Source of the DNA: Hamadaea sp.
Lineage (GTDB): Bacteria; Actinomycetota; Actinomycetes; Mycobacteriales; Micromonosporaceae
Assembly (NCBI RefSeq): GCF_013362815.1
Contig: NZ_JABFVK010000018.1
Coordinates: 1 to 64,000, forward strand
Reading direction: 5' to 3'
Length of the DNA: 64,000 bases
A program made the translations under genes and the position numbers. Below the pieces are notes generated by a model, which was given only the letters and a program-made list of their open reading frames with translations, was not told where the DNA came from and made no database searches. Below, piece by piece: positions 17,328-25,591 of the stretch; position 1 is the first letter of the stretch; each line of letters starts with the position of its first letter.

Positions 17328-18236
17328 GTGAGCATCAGGTTGAGCGAGGAAGTGGCGACCGCCCTCGAAGAAGGCGCGCCGGTAGTGGCACTGGAAAGCA
17401 CGATCGTCTCGCACGGGCTACCCCGACCGGACAATCTGCGCATCGCACGCGAAATTGAAGAAACCGTACGGAAGAACGGCGCGCTGCCTGCCACCATAGG
17501 CATGGTCGAAGGCGAGCTGGTCGTGGGGCTGTCCGACGCCGAGTTGACCCGGCTCGCCACCCGCGACGACGTCGTCAAACTCTCCGTACGCGACCTCGCC
17601 ACCGCGGCCGCGAAGAAGGCCGACGGCGCGACGACCGTGGCCAGCACGTCTGCCATCGCGGCAGCGGTCGGCATCGGTGTCTTCGCCACTGGTGGGCTCG
17701 GCGGCGTACACCGCGAGGCCAACCAGACCTTCGACGAGTCGGCCGACCTCATCACCCTGGCCCGGACGCCGATCGCAGTCGTGTGCGCGGGGGTGAAGTC
17801 GATCCTCGACGTCGGGGCCACCCTCGAACGCCTGGAGACGCTCGGCGTCGGCGTACTCGGCTATCGCACGCTGCGATTCCCCGGGTTCTTCATCACCGAC
17901 TCCGGCTTCGACCTGACCTGGTCGGTCGAGAGCCCGGACGAGATCGCCACCGTCATGCAGGCGCAGAACGAGCAGGGTCTGCACGAGGCCGGCCTGATCG
18001 TGGCCAACCCGCTCCCGGTGAACGAACAGCTCGACCCGGACCTGCACGACAAGACGCTCGCCGAGGGCCTCCGCCTGGTGGCCGAGCGCAAGATCACCGG
18101 CAAGGACGTCACGCCCGCGCTGCTCGCCCACTTCCACTCGGCCACCGAGGGTAAGAGCCTGGAGGTCAACGTCCGGATCATCCTGCACAACTCCGCTCTC
18201 GCCGCGCAGATCGCCGCGGCCGCCAGCCGCCTGTGA
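17328..18236 (+). CDS. psuG: Pseudouridine-5'-phosphate glycosidase
   Basis: 302 aa from GTG at 17328; an upstream open extension overlaps DUF3039 and has no family match. Signature segments: VVALESTIVSHGLPRPDNL, PATIGMVEGELVVGL, KLSVRDLATAAAKKADGATTVASTS, FATGGLGGVHR, VCAGVKSILDVGATLE and ANPLPVNEQLD. The enzyme reversibly cleaves pseudouridine 5'-phosphate to uracil and ribose 5-phosphate; the active-site Lys lies in VCAGVKSI or RDLATAAAKK. The neighbouring PfkB kinase (10-bp gap) would supply the phosphorylated substrate, so the pair forms a pseudouridine salvage operon. Confidence 0.95.
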   Translation: MSIRLSEEVATALEEGAPVVALESTIVSHGLPRPDNLRIAREIEETVRKNGALPATIGMVEGELVVGLSDAELTRLATRDDVVKLSVRDLATAAAKKADGATTVASTSAIAAAVGIGVFATGGLGGVHREANQTFDESADLITLARTPIAVVCAGVKSILDVGATLERLETLGVGVLGYRTLRFPGFFITDSGFDLTWSVESPDEIATVMQAQNEQGLHEAGLIVANPLPVNEQLDPDLHDKTLAEGLRLVAERKITGKDVTPALLAHFHSATEGKSLEVNVRIILHNSALAAQIAAAASRL

Positions 18237-18246
18237 AGCCCTGAAC

Positions 18247-19155
18247 ATGACCACTATCTGCTGCGTCGGCGACATCATCACCGACGTCCTCGCCGCGCTG
18301 CAGGCCCCGCTCGCCCCGGAGTCGGACACACCCGCGCACATCCAGGTCGCCGGGGGCGGCCAGGCCGCGAACACCGCATCCTGGCTGGCGGCGTCGGGTG
18401 CGGATGTCGTGCTCGTCGGCGCGATCGGCGACGATCAGTCCGGTCGGGACCGGGTCGCCGAACTCACCGCGGCCGGCGTGCGCGTTGCGGCTCAGGTCTG
18501 CCCCGGCTCGGCCACCGGCGCGATCGTCGTCCTGTCGACGCTGCACGGCCGCAGCATGATCACCGACCGTGGGGCCAATCTGCTGCTCACCCCGGAATCC
18601 GTGGCGGCCGGACTCAGCGACGCCGGCCGACTGCACCTATCGGCGTACACGTTGCTCGATCCGGGCTCGAGGCGCGCGGGTCGCTATGCGCTCGACCAGG
18701 CCCTGGCCCGCGGGATCGCGGTCAGTGTCGACGCGGCGTCCGCGCATCCGCTCGAGCAGGTGGGCCCAGAGCTTTTCTTCTCCTGGGTACGCGGAACGCA
18801 GATCCTGCTCGCGAACAGTGATGAAGCACGAGTCCTGGCTGGTGACGGTACCCCGGAAGAGCAGGCGCGGCGGCTGGCCGACGCGGTCGAGGGATCGGCG
18901 GTCGTCAAACTCGGCGGGCGGGGGGCGGTGTGGGCGCTGCCGGATGGCGAGACGATCAGCGCGCCCGCCCCCGAGGTACGCACCCTGGACACGACGGGTG
19001 CCGGTGACGCGTTCGCCGCCGGGCTGATCGGGGCGCTGGCCGCCGGCGCGTCGCCCGAGAAGGCCCTGGAAGCCGCCACGGCCCTTGGTTCGCAGGCGGT
19101 CACGACGTTGGGCGCGAGGCCGCCGGTGCGGGTTCCGTCAGAAGTGGGACGATGA
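18247..19155 (+). CDS. PfkB-family carbohydrate/nucleoside kinase, probable pseudouridine kinase
   Basis: 302 aa. PfkB fold: VAGGGQAANTASWLAASGADVVLVGAIGDDQSG is the N-terminal substrate-binding region; LDTTGAGDAFAAGLIGALAAG is the C-terminal PfkB signature with catalytic Asp in GAGDAF. Alone this would only be a sugar kinase. Placement 10 bp after psuG makes pseudouridine kinase (PsuK/YeiC type) the best assignment, giving pseudouridine to its 5'-phosphate. Confidence 0.88.
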   Translation: MTTICCVGDIITDVLAALQAPLAPESDTPAHIQVAGGGQAANTASWLAASGADVVLVGAIGDDQSGRDRVAELTAAGVRVAAQVCPGSATGAIVVLSTLHGRSMITDRGANLLLTPESVAAGLSDAGRLHLSAYTLLDPGSRRAGRYALDQALARGIAVSVDAASAHPLEQVGPELFFSWVRGTQILLANSDEARVLAGDGTPEEQARRLADAVEGSAVVKLGGRGAVWALPDGETISAPAPEVRTLDTTGAGDAFAAGLIGALAAGASPEKALEAATALGSQAVTTLGARPPVRVPSEVGR

Positions 19156-19159
19156 AGGT

Positions 19160-19501
19160 ATGGCTCGCAACGCCCCCATTCTGATCACCGACGCTGAGCC
19201 GAGTCTCGACAAGCAGCGACACAGCCGGGAGATCCGCTACCTGGTCATGATGTCGCTGCGGGCCGTCTGCCTCCTGCTGGGCTCGTTGCTGGCCGTCTGG
19301 CAGGTCCCCCTGCTGTGGCTGTGGCTGCTGCTCTGCGGGCTGGGCATGGTGCTGCTGCCGTGGATCGCCGTCATGGTCGCCAACGACCGCCCGGTCAAGC
19401 CGGAGCATCGGTGGCGTCACCGGCCGCCGGCCGCTGCCGGGACCTCCACCACTGAGCTGCCGACGCAGCCCGCCGGAAAGACTATCGACGTAGAACAATG
19501 A
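19160..19501 (+). CDS. DUF3099 family membrane protein
   Basis: 113 aa from ATG at 19160. NAPILITDAEPSLDKQRHSREIRYLVMMSLRAVCLLLGSLL is the DUF3099 opening; two hydrophobic segments (about 30-75) follow, then a disordered tail. Function unknown. The stop overlaps the start of tag by 4 bp (ATGA), so translation is coupled. Confidence 0.9.
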   Translation: MARNAPILITDAEPSLDKQRHSREIRYLVMMSLRAVCLLLGSLLAVWQVPLLWLWLLLCGLGMVLLPWIAVMVANDRPVKPEHRWRHRPPAAAGTSTTELPTQPAGKTIDVEQ

Positions 19502-20064
19502 GTGATCTGATCATGGGGCCAGACGGCCTGGCCCGGTGCCCCTGGGGTGCGAGTACGCCCGACTACGAGGTCTACCACGACACCGAGTGGGGTCGTCGGA
19601 TCGAAGGCGACGACGCCTTGTTCGAGCGGTTGACGCTGGAGGGGTTCCAGTCCGGCCTGTCCTGGCTGACCATCCTGCGTAAACGGGAGAACTTCCGGGC
19701 CGCGTTCGCCGGATTCTCCATTCCGGCGGTCGCCGCCTTCGGGCCGGACGACGTCGAACGACTCCTCGCCGACACCGGGATCGTCCGCAACCGGGCGAAG
19801 ATCGAGGCGACCCTGCACAACGCCCGGGTGGCTGACACGCTGGACCTGTCCGAGCTGCTCTGGTCGTTCGCTCCCCCGCGACGGGGCCGCCCGGCGGCGC
19901 TGAGCGCCGTCCCAGCGGTCACCTCCGAGTCCACTGCGATGGCGAAGGCGTTGCGGAAGCGGGGATTCCGGTTCTTCGGGCCGACGACGGCGTACGCCCT
20001 GATGCAGGCGACTGGGATGGTCGACGACCACCTGGACGGCTGCCACGTCCCCCTCCTCGCCTGA
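19498..20064 (+). CDS. tag: DNA-3-methyladenine glycosylase I
   Basis: 188 aa. RCPWGASTPDYEVYHDTEWGRR is the Tag signature including the first zinc Cys and His; the second pair lies in VDDHLDGCHVP at the C-terminus. The helix-hairpin-helix core includes LTLEGFQSGLSWLTILRKRENFRAAFAGF and the catalytic Glu region. Removes 3-methyladenine from alkylated DNA, starting base excision repair. Last gene of the psuG-psuK-DUF3099-tag run; a hairpin follows. Confidence 0.95.
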   Translation: MSDLIMGPDGLARCPWGASTPDYEVYHDTEWGRRIEGDDALFERLTLEGFQSGLSWLTILRKRENFRAAFAGFSIPAVAAFGPDDVERLLADTGIVRNRAKIEATLHNARVADTLDLSELLWSFAPPRRGRPAALSAVPAVTSESTAMAKALRKRGFRFFGPTTAYALMQATGMVDDHLDGCHVPLLA

Positions 20065-20069
20065 CGCGG

Positions 20070-20102
20070 AACGGCGCGCCGACCGGAGGCCGACGCGCCG
20101 TT
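20070..20102. terminator. Terminator hairpin between tag and second sigma gene
   Basis: AACGGCGCG (20070-20078) pairs with CGCGCCGTT (20094-20102); the interior CCGACC/GGCCGA adds partial pairing. Lies between convergent genes. Confidence 0.7.
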
Positions 20103-20116
20103 GGAGTTGGTGGGGG

Positions 20117-21088
20117 TCAGGCGGCGTACACGGCCAGGCGGCCGGCGCGCTCGGGCTGCCGAAGCTTCGACAGCGTGGTCTTCTCGATCTGACGGATGCG
20201 CTCGCGAGACAGGCCGAACTCTTTGCCGACCTCGTCCAGGGTGCGCTGGCGACCGTCGTCCAGGCCGAACCGCAGCCGGATCACGGCCTGCTCGCGCTGG
20301 CTGAGGGTGGCCAGCACGAAGGCGACCTCGCCGCGCAGCTGACCCATCGCCACACTGTCCTCAGTGGCCGGAGCCGCGCAGGAGACGAAGTCCCCGAGCG
20401 CGCTCTCGCCGTCGTCGCCGACGGCCTGGTCGAGGCTGACCGGCTCACGGTCGTAGGACATCAGCTCGATGACCTGGTACTCCGGGACCTCCAGGGCAGC
20501 GGCGAGCTGCGCGATGGAGGGCTCCCGGCCCAGCTGGACCGCCAAGTCACGGCGTACGCGGACCATGCGGTTCACCTGCTCCACCATGTGCACCGGGATG
20601 CGGATCGTGCGGGCCTGGTCGGCCATCGCCCGCGTGATCGCCTGCCGGATCCACCAGGTGGCGTACGTCGAGAACTTGTAACCCTTGGTGTAGTCGAACT
20701 TCTCGACCGCCCGGATCAGACCCAGGTTGCCCTCCTGGATCAGATCCAGGAACGCCATCCCCCGGCCCGTGTACCGCTTCGCAACGCTGACGACCAGGCG
20801 AAGGTTCGCCTCGAGCAGATGGTCTTTCGCGGCTCGCCCTTCGGCCACCACGATCGCCAGATCGCTCGCGGCCGGGCAGGCGTAGCCCGCCTCGTGCGCC
20901 GCCTCCAGGAGGTGCTCGGCCATGAGCCCGGCCTCCACCCGGCGCGCCAGCTCGACCTCCTGCTCCGCGGTGAGGAGCTTGGTCTTGCCGATCGCGTTCA
21001 GGTAGGCCCGGACCAGGTCCGAGGAGACGCCGCGCTCGTCGACGGCGTCGAGGTCGTTCGTCATGACCGTTACCGCGGTGTCGTCCAT
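20117..21088 (-). CDS. Group 2 sigma-70 factor (SigB/HrdB-like, non-essential type)
   Basis: 323 aa from ATG at 21088 (GGGGAGAG upstream); an upstream in-frame extension of 24 residues is not supported. Regions: 1.2 [32 protein letters not shown]; 2.1-2.4 [26 protein letters not shown] and [19 protein letters not shown], almost identical to the principal sigma at 11.8 kb; 3 and 4 follow, with [20 protein letters not shown] as the -35-reading helix. It lacks the Lys/Ala-rich N-terminus. Group 2 factors of this type recognise similar promoters in stationary phase or stress. Confidence 0.93.
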   Translation of the reverse strand: MDDTAVTVMTNDLDAVDERGVSSDLVRAYLNAIGKTKLLTAEQEVELARRVEAGLMAEHLLEAAHEAGYACPAASDLAIVVAEGRAAKDHLLEANLRLVVSVAKRYTGRGMAFLDLIQEGNLGLIRAVEKFDYTKGYKFSTYATWWIRQAITRAMADQARTIRIPVHMVEQVNRMVRVRRDLAVQLGREPSIAQLAAALEVPEYQVIELMSYDREPVSLDQAVGDDGESALGDFVSCAAPATEDSVAMGQLRGEVAFVLATLSQREQAVIRLRFGLDDGRQRTLDEVGKEFGLSRERIRQIEKTTLSKLRQPERAGRLAVYAA

Positions 21089-21222
21089 GGTCTCTCCCCG
21101 TTCACTGAACATGAGAAGAGCTTGCACTTGTACGCGTGAAGTGACGGTGAGCTGACTCAACCGCGGATGTGGCGTGGCTTACGCTTGCCCGCGAACGTGA
21201 AGTTCATGGGGAGGAACAAAAC

Positions 21223-21999
21223 GTGTTGAACCGGTTGCGCCAGGTCTTCGGCGCCGGTGGACCGAGCGTCGCCACGACCCTGCACACCAAGCGCACCCAG
21301 CCCGGTGGCGACATCAGCGGCGTCGTCCAGGTGGTCGGCGGATCGCGGCCGGTCACCATCGCCAAGGTGGTCCTCGGACTGTCCACAAAGGTATGCGTGG
21401 ACGGCGACGACACGCACTTCGACGACGTCTTCTTCGCCCGGCAGGCGTTGACCGGTCCGTTCGGGCTGGCTCCCGGCGAGGAACGGGAGTTCGCGTTCGA
21501 GTACCTCGTTCCCTACGAGACCCCGCTCACGACGATCGCCGGGCACCGGCTCGGTTCGGTCGAGCTCGGTCTGCGTACGGAGCTCGAAGTGGCACGGGCC
21601 TTCGACCGGAGCGACCTCGACCCGATCGAGACGACGGCCCTCGCTGCGCAGGACACGGTGGTCAAGGCGCTGCTGGACCTGGGATTCCGGATCATCCGGT
21701 CCGATGTGGAACATGGCTCGCTGCGTGGGGTGGACCAGACGCTGCCGTTCTTCCAGGAGATCGAGTTCCACCCCGCCGCCAAGTACGCCGCCATGCTCAA
21801 CCAGCTCGAAGTCACCTTCGTCGCCGGGCCGGTCGCCACTCAGGTGGTCCTCGAACTGGACCGCCGGGGTGGCCTCATCCCCAATCGCGAGGTCTTCGGC
21901 CGCTTCGTCGTCGACCACTCGGCACTGGGCGACACCGACTGGAAGGGCACCCTGGACGACTGGATCATGGAGTCCTGCCGTCGCGGCGGACTCTTCTGA
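21223..21999 (+). CDS. Spo0M/SpoOM family protein
   Basis: 258 aa, GTG at 21223 with GGGGAGGA 7 nt upstream. Arrestin-like beta-sandwich family: VLNRLRQVFGAGGPSVATTLHTKRTQPGGDISGVVQVVGGS opens it, followed by EEREFAFEYLVPYETPLTTIAGHRLGSVELGLRTELEVA and the closing FVVDHSALGDTDWKGTLDDWIME. In Bacillus Spo0M affects sporulation and cell-division proteins; its actinobacterial role is unclear. The gene is divergent from the second sigma factor. Confidence 0.9.
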   Translation: MLNRLRQVFGAGGPSVATTLHTKRTQPGGDISGVVQVVGGSRPVTIAKVVLGLSTKVCVDGDDTHFDDVFFARQALTGPFGLAPGEEREFAFEYLVPYETPLTTIAGHRLGSVELGLRTELEVARAFDRSDLDPIETTALAAQDTVVKALLDLGFRIIRSDVEHGSLRGVDQTLPFFQEIEFHPAAKYAAMLNQLEVTFVAGPVATQVVLELDRRGGLIPNREVFGRFVVDHSALGDTDWKGTLDDWIMESCRRGGLF

Positions 22000-22006
22000 G
22001 CCGAAG

Positions 22007-22155
22007 TCGATCACCAAGCTACGGAGTCGATCACCCGGTAACCGGAGACGGCACCTGCGGAAACGCAATCGATCACCCCGACAAGTTCATGATCGCGCGG
22101 AAAGCGGCGCGCGCGGAAAGGGGGCGCGCGGAAAGGGGGCGGGGAGCACGGAAAG
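22007..22155. repeat. Short degenerate repeats between spo0M and the methyltransferase gene
   Basis: Two kinds of short repeats: GTCGATCACC (near 22005, 22026 and, as AATCGATCACC, 22068) and GCGCGGAAAG at 22095, 22111 and 22126 with 15-16 bp spacing. They lie between convergent genes, so a promoter role is unlikely. Confidence 0.6.
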
Positions 22156-22179
22156 CCCCGAGGGGGGCAGCGCAGGGGC

Positions 22180-23658
22180 TCAGGTGGGGAGGAGGAGGCC
22201 GCGGGTGATCAGGTGGCGGACGATGCCCGCCAGCGACAGCGCCAGCAGCTCGGAAGGCGCCTCGTGAGCCGCGGCGAGCAGGCCGACGAGGTCGCGAAGC
22301 GAGGTGGAACCGTCACATCCCCCGACGAGGGAGACGATCAGCGGATCGATCTCCTCGGCCCAGTGCATACCGTCGGTCAGTTCGAGGATCTGCCGCTCGA
22401 CCGCCCAACCGTCCGGGCTCATCGTGGCGTCCTGCCGGAGCCGCAACCCGGGAGCCGTACGCAGACGCAGATCAAGCAGCCCTTGTAGGTCCACATCGGA
22501 CAGCCGGTCCTGCCGGTCGAACCACGCGGCGACCTGCTCCCCCACCGGCGGGTCGAGGCGCTGGAAGGCGTCCTCGCAGACCACGACGGGATCGTCGGAA
22601 CCGCTGTAACGGGCGCTGATCAGGCCGAATCCGATGGACTCGATCTTGTTGCGGTCGAACCAATCCAGCCAGGCGGCCGCGCGCTGCGGATCGTGACCTT
22701 CGGCCGCGTCGTAGAGCCAGAGGCGTACGTAGTCGAGGGGTTCGGTGACCTCGCGCTGGATCACCCACAGGTCGCATCCGGTGCCCGCGAACCAGCCCGC
22801 GACACGCTCGGCCCAGTCCTCCCCCGCCACGTGCACCCAGTTCGCGAGGTACTGCAAAGTGCCGCCGGGGTTCAGCAGCCGAGGCGCGGCCGCCGCCAGC
22901 TCAGCGCATACGCCGTCGCCCGGCCGTCCCGAGTCACGATAGGTGTGGGTGGTCACGCCCGGTCCGACCACGAACGGCGGGTTGCTCACCACCTGGTCGA
23001 ACCGCCGCCCGGCCACCGGCGCCAGCATGTCGCCGGACAACAGCTCCCACGACAGTCCGTTCAGGTGCGCGGTAGTCGCGGCGAACCGCAACGCCCGCTC
23101 CGACAGATCGGTCGCCGTGATCGCATCCACGTGTTCCGACAAATGCAGAGCTTGTACGCCGCATCCAGTGCCCAGATCCAGTGCGCTGCCGACGGGGCGA
23201 CGGATGGTCGCATCGGCGAGCGTCATCGAAGCCATGCCGACGCCGAGCACGTGGTCGGCGGGAAGCGGACGGCCCGGCCGGGCCGCTGACGGCAGATCGG
23301 CGACGACCCACCAGTCGCCGTAGATGTCGAGGTCGACGCCGGCCCGCAGGCCACCCTCGGCCCGTTCGAGCAGCCCGGAGGCGATCGCCTGCGGCAGCGG
23401 CAGCGCGCCGAGTGCGCCCGCGACCGTCGCCTCCGGCTCGGTCTGCCCCGCGAGAAAAACCCGCACGAGTACGCCTAGAGCATCGTCCGCGCCGTCGGTG
23501 GCGGCCAACGTGGCCCGGAAGTCCTCCCGCTCAGCGGCGGCCCATGCCTCCGGCCCGATCCGGGCGGCGACCCCGGCTTGGGTGAACTCGGCGTCGACGA
23601 GCGCATCGCGTAGCTGATCGAGGCCGGCGCGGTCCAGGATGCCCTGCTGTTCGGTCAC
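22180..23658 (-). CDS. HemK/PrmC-like class I SAM-dependent methyltransferase
   Basis: 492 aa from GTG at 23658. An N-terminal helical domain (about 1-115; DUF7059-type) precedes a Rossmann methyltransferase: LDLGTGCGVQALHLSEHVDAITATDLSERALRF (motifs I-II) and the NPPF motif in VVSNPPFVVGPG (motif IV), which marks N6-adenine or N5-glutamine methyltransferases. A C-terminal domain of about 160 residues (DUF7782-like) completes this actinobacterial family. Substrate unknown; protein glutamine, rRNA or DNA adenine are all possible. The start is 20 bp from the divergent VanZ gene. Confidence 0.88.
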   Translation of the reverse strand: MTEQQGILDRAGLDQLRDALVDAEFTQAGVAARIGPEAWAAAEREDFRATLAATDGADDALGVLVRVFLAGQTEPEATVAGALGALPLPQAIASGLLERAEGGLRAGVDLDIYGDWWVVADLPSAARPGRPLPADHVLGVGMASMTLADATIRRPVGSALDLGTGCGVQALHLSEHVDAITATDLSERALRFAATTAHLNGLSWELLSGDMLAPVAGRRFDQVVSNPPFVVGPGVTTHTYRDSGRPGDGVCAELAAAAPRLLNPGGTLQYLANWVHVAGEDWAERVAGWFAGTGCDLWVIQREVTEPLDYVRLWLYDAAEGHDPQRAAAWLDWFDRNKIESIGFGLISARYSGSDDPVVVCEDAFQRLDPPVGEQVAAWFDRQDRLSDVDLQGLLDLRLRTAPGLRLRQDATMSPDGWAVERQILELTDGMHWAEEIDPLIVSLVGGCDGSTSLRDLVGLLAAAHEAPSELLALSLAGIVRHLITRGLLLPT

Positions 23659-23678
23659 TGCCCTATCCTGCCAGGACC

Positions 23679-24500
23679 ATGCCTTCGGACCTGATAGCGG
23701 CACTGATCCAACGCTGGGGACTGGTTCTCGTCTCCACCGCGGCGGTCGCTGCGTTGTGCGTACTCATAGTGTGGGCGAGAGCTCGACGGGGCCGGAACTG
23801 GCGCGCGGACGCCCTGCTGACGGGCGTGTTCGTGGGGACCCTGCCCTGGACGTGGATGGCGCTGACCGCCCTGCACGGGCCGGAGGGCGTCAGCCTGCGC
23901 CCGTTCGTGGACCTGCTGGCCCAGGTACGCGGAGACGGCGCGGAGGCGTTCGTGCAGATCTTCGCGAACCTGGTCTTCCTGTTGCCGCTGGGCGCGTTGG
24001 CACCGCTGCGCTGGCGATGGCTGGCGAGTATGCCGCGCGTGATCCTGCTGGCGGCCGGCTACTCCGCGGCGATCGAGTTCGCCCAGTACGCCTTCCACCT
24101 GGGCCGGATCTCCAGCCTCGACGACGTCCTGCAGAACACCGCGGGAGCGGCTCTGGGCGCGCTGCTGACCCGGCGCTGGTGGAGCTCAGTGGCGTCGACG
24201 CCGCTTGGCGACCACCCGGGTGCGGCAGTAGACCGGGTCGCCGCCGGTCCGCGGCTCGTGCCCGGTGAGCAGGGCCTGCTCGAGCGGGCTGCCCTCGGGG
24301 AGACTGCCACGTTGGGTGGGGGTGCTGGGATGGGTGCGCGTGCGGCGCTGGACGATCTTGGTGCGGCGCAGCATCGACTCGGCCCGGCGCAGCGCGCGGG
24401 TGAGATCGGCGGGGCCGGCCACGCTGGACACACCGACGGTGGCGGTGATCCGGACGACCTGGCCGCCGACCCAGATCGGCGTGGCCAGCAGCTCCTCTAG
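23679..24500 (+). CDS. VanZ-like membrane protein with long antisense-overlap tail
   Basis: 273 aa as read, of which about the first 165 are a VanZ domain: four hydrophobic helices, EAFVQIFANLVFLLPLGALAPLRW and FAQYAFHLGRISSLDDVLQNTAGAALGALL are the family blocks. Beyond about residue 168 the protein has no membrane character, is Gly/Asp/Ala-rich and is encoded opposite the GGDEF gene, giving a 315-bp tail-to-tail overlap. Normal VanZ-like proteins end near RRWW. Either the stop was lost and the tail is translated readthrough, or a frameshift or sequencing error hides the real end near 24.19 kb. Confidence 0.8.
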   Translation: MPSDLIAALIQRWGLVLVSTAAVAALCVLIVWARARRGRNWRADALLTGVFVGTLPWTWMALTALHGPEGVSLRPFVDLLAQVRGDGAEAFVQIFANLVFLLPLGALAPLRWRWLASMPRVILLAAGYSAAIEFAQYAFHLGRISSLDDVLQNTAGAALGALLTRRWWSSVASTPLGDHPGAAVDRVAAGPRLVPGEQGLLERAALGETATLGGGAGMGARAALDDLGAAQHRLGPAQRAGEIGGAGHAGHTDGGGDPDDLAADPDRRGQQLL

Positions 24501-24929
24501 CCGGGCGGCGTCGGGATGGTTGTCGCCGAGGACCCGGACGAGCGCGACGAACTCGTCCCCGCCGAGCCGGGCCACCAGCTGCCCGCCCACGTAGTCGGCG
24601 AACCGCCGGCCGAGCGCCACGAGGACCTCGTCCCCCACGATCTGCCCGTACGCGTTGTTGATCCGGTGGAAGCCGTCGACGTCGATGAGCACCGCGGACA
24701 TCGGCTGCCGGGCCGGATCGGCGAGCAGCGCCGTCCCCAGCTCGTAGAACGCGCGCCGATTGAGCAGGCCGGTCAGGGAGTCCTGCCGGGCGGCGATGCG
24801 CTCGGCGAGCACCTTGCGGCGCAGCTCGACGGCGGCCGCCTCCGCCCGGCGGACCCGCCGGCCCAGCCAGACCGCCACCCCCGCGCCCGCCAAGCCGGTC
24901 AGTAAGACCGCGACGACGGCTGGATTCAC
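24186..24929 (-). CDS. GGDEF-domain diguanylate cyclase
   Basis: 247 aa, GTG start. One N-terminal membrane helix (residues 3-23) and a short basic/coiled segment precede a GGDEF domain (about 50-205): DSLTGLLNRRAFYE, VLIDVDGFHRINNAYGQIVGDEVLVALG and the intact active site ARLGGDEFVAL. Makes cyclic di-GMP from two GTP. The inhibitory I-site RxxD is not evident upstream of GGDEF. A basic tail of about 45 residues follows; it is this part that overlaps the VanZ gene. c-di-GMP controls development through BldD in related actinobacteria. Confidence 0.92.
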   Translation of the reverse strand: MNPAVVAVLLTGLAGAGVAVWLGRRVRRAEAAAVELRRKVLAERIAARQDSLTGLLNRRAFYELGTALLADPARQPMSAVLIDVDGFHRINNAYGQIVGDEVLVALGRRFADYVGGQLVARLGGDEFVALVRVLGDNHPDAARLEELLATPIWVGGQVVRITATVGVSSVAGPADLTRALRRAESMLRRTKIVQRRTRTHPSTPTQRGSLPEGSPLEQALLTGHEPRTGGDPVYCRTRVVAKRRRRH

Positions 24930-25093
24930 GGCTGCGTTCCCCTTTCGCGCGGGCCGACGGTGTCGGCCGCCCGATTTCGCAATATGGCCGTTCGATGGAA
25001 TATGCGGACCTCAGACCGCTTATCGAGGCTTCCGGTCGGCTCGACCCTCATCCACGGAAGACGATCAGTACCAGGTCACTGGGGTTATGATGC

Positions 25094-25119
25094 GCTCTGC
25101 ATCGTGCAGATGCAAGAGC
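25094..25119 (+). promoter_or_regulatory. Hairpin in the DUF397 leader, with possible -10 just upstream
   Basis: GCTCTGCATC (25094-25103) pairs with GATGC-A-AGAGC (25109-25119) around a 5-nt loop. TATGAT at 25086-25091 could be a -10 hexamer, placing the hairpin at the start of the transcript or overlapping an operator. No matching TTGACA was found. Confidence 0.35.
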
Positions 25120-25167
25120 GGATGCACGTGCAGATGGCAGATACACCTCGGGGAGGGAATCAAGTTC

Positions 25168-25488
25168 GTGACTGAAGCGAGCCAGGGCCAGCAGCTGAGC
25201 TGGCGCAAGAGCGGACGCAGCAATGCGAGCGGGAACTGCGTCGAGGTCGCCCGGCTGCCGGAGGACGGCGGCGTGGCGATCCGGAACTCCCGGAACCCCG
25301 AAGGGCCGGCTCTCGTGTTCACCGCCGACGAGATCGCCGCCTTCGTGGGCGGCGTACGCGACGGCGACTTCGACGATCTTTTCCCAGAAGCCGCGCCTCG
25401 CGCTGGATCAGGGTTCTCGGTCGAATCTCGCCCCAAGATTCGACCCGGAACCCTGATCCAGCGCGAGGCCACCGACGGGCGGGCGTGA
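25168..25488 (+). CDS. DUF397 domain protein with palindrome-encoded C-terminus
   Basis: 106 aa from GTG at 25168 (GGGAGGG about 10 nt upstream). DUF397 occupies residues about 10-68: SWRKSGRSNASGNCVEVARLP, VAIRNSRNPEGPALVFTADEIAAFVGGVRDGDFD. These small proteins pair with XRE-DUF5753 regulators in actinobacteria and act in development or as anti-regulator partners; the DUF5753 regulator follows 100 bp downstream. The last 30 residues (about 77-106) are encoded by a copy of dispersed palindrome family A and have no DUF397 counterpart, so the native C-terminus was probably replaced by the repeat. Confidence 0.88.
   Translation: MTEASQGQQLSWRKSGRSNASGNCVEVARLPEDGGVAIRNSRNPEGPALVFTADEIAAFVGGVRDGDFDDLFPEAAPRAGSGFSVESRPKIRPGTLIQREATDGRA
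25396..25468. repeat. Palindromic repeat family A, copy 1 (inside DUF397 coding end)
   Basis: Perfect 21-bp arms at 25396-25416 and 25448-25468 (core GCTGGATCAGGGTTC), with nested arms TCGAATCT (25421-25428) and AGATTCGA (25436-25443). Related copies are at 27346-27408 and 47768-47830. This copy lies within the reading frame of the DUF397 gene. Confidence 0.9.
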
Positions 25489-25591
25489 CAGCTCGTCCCC
25501 GACACGCATACCACCGGATCGGTGAACCGCCGTTCGGTCCGCATAAGGCATGCTTCAGTTCACGACCTTGAGAAGTGGGAGGTGAGAGCCC

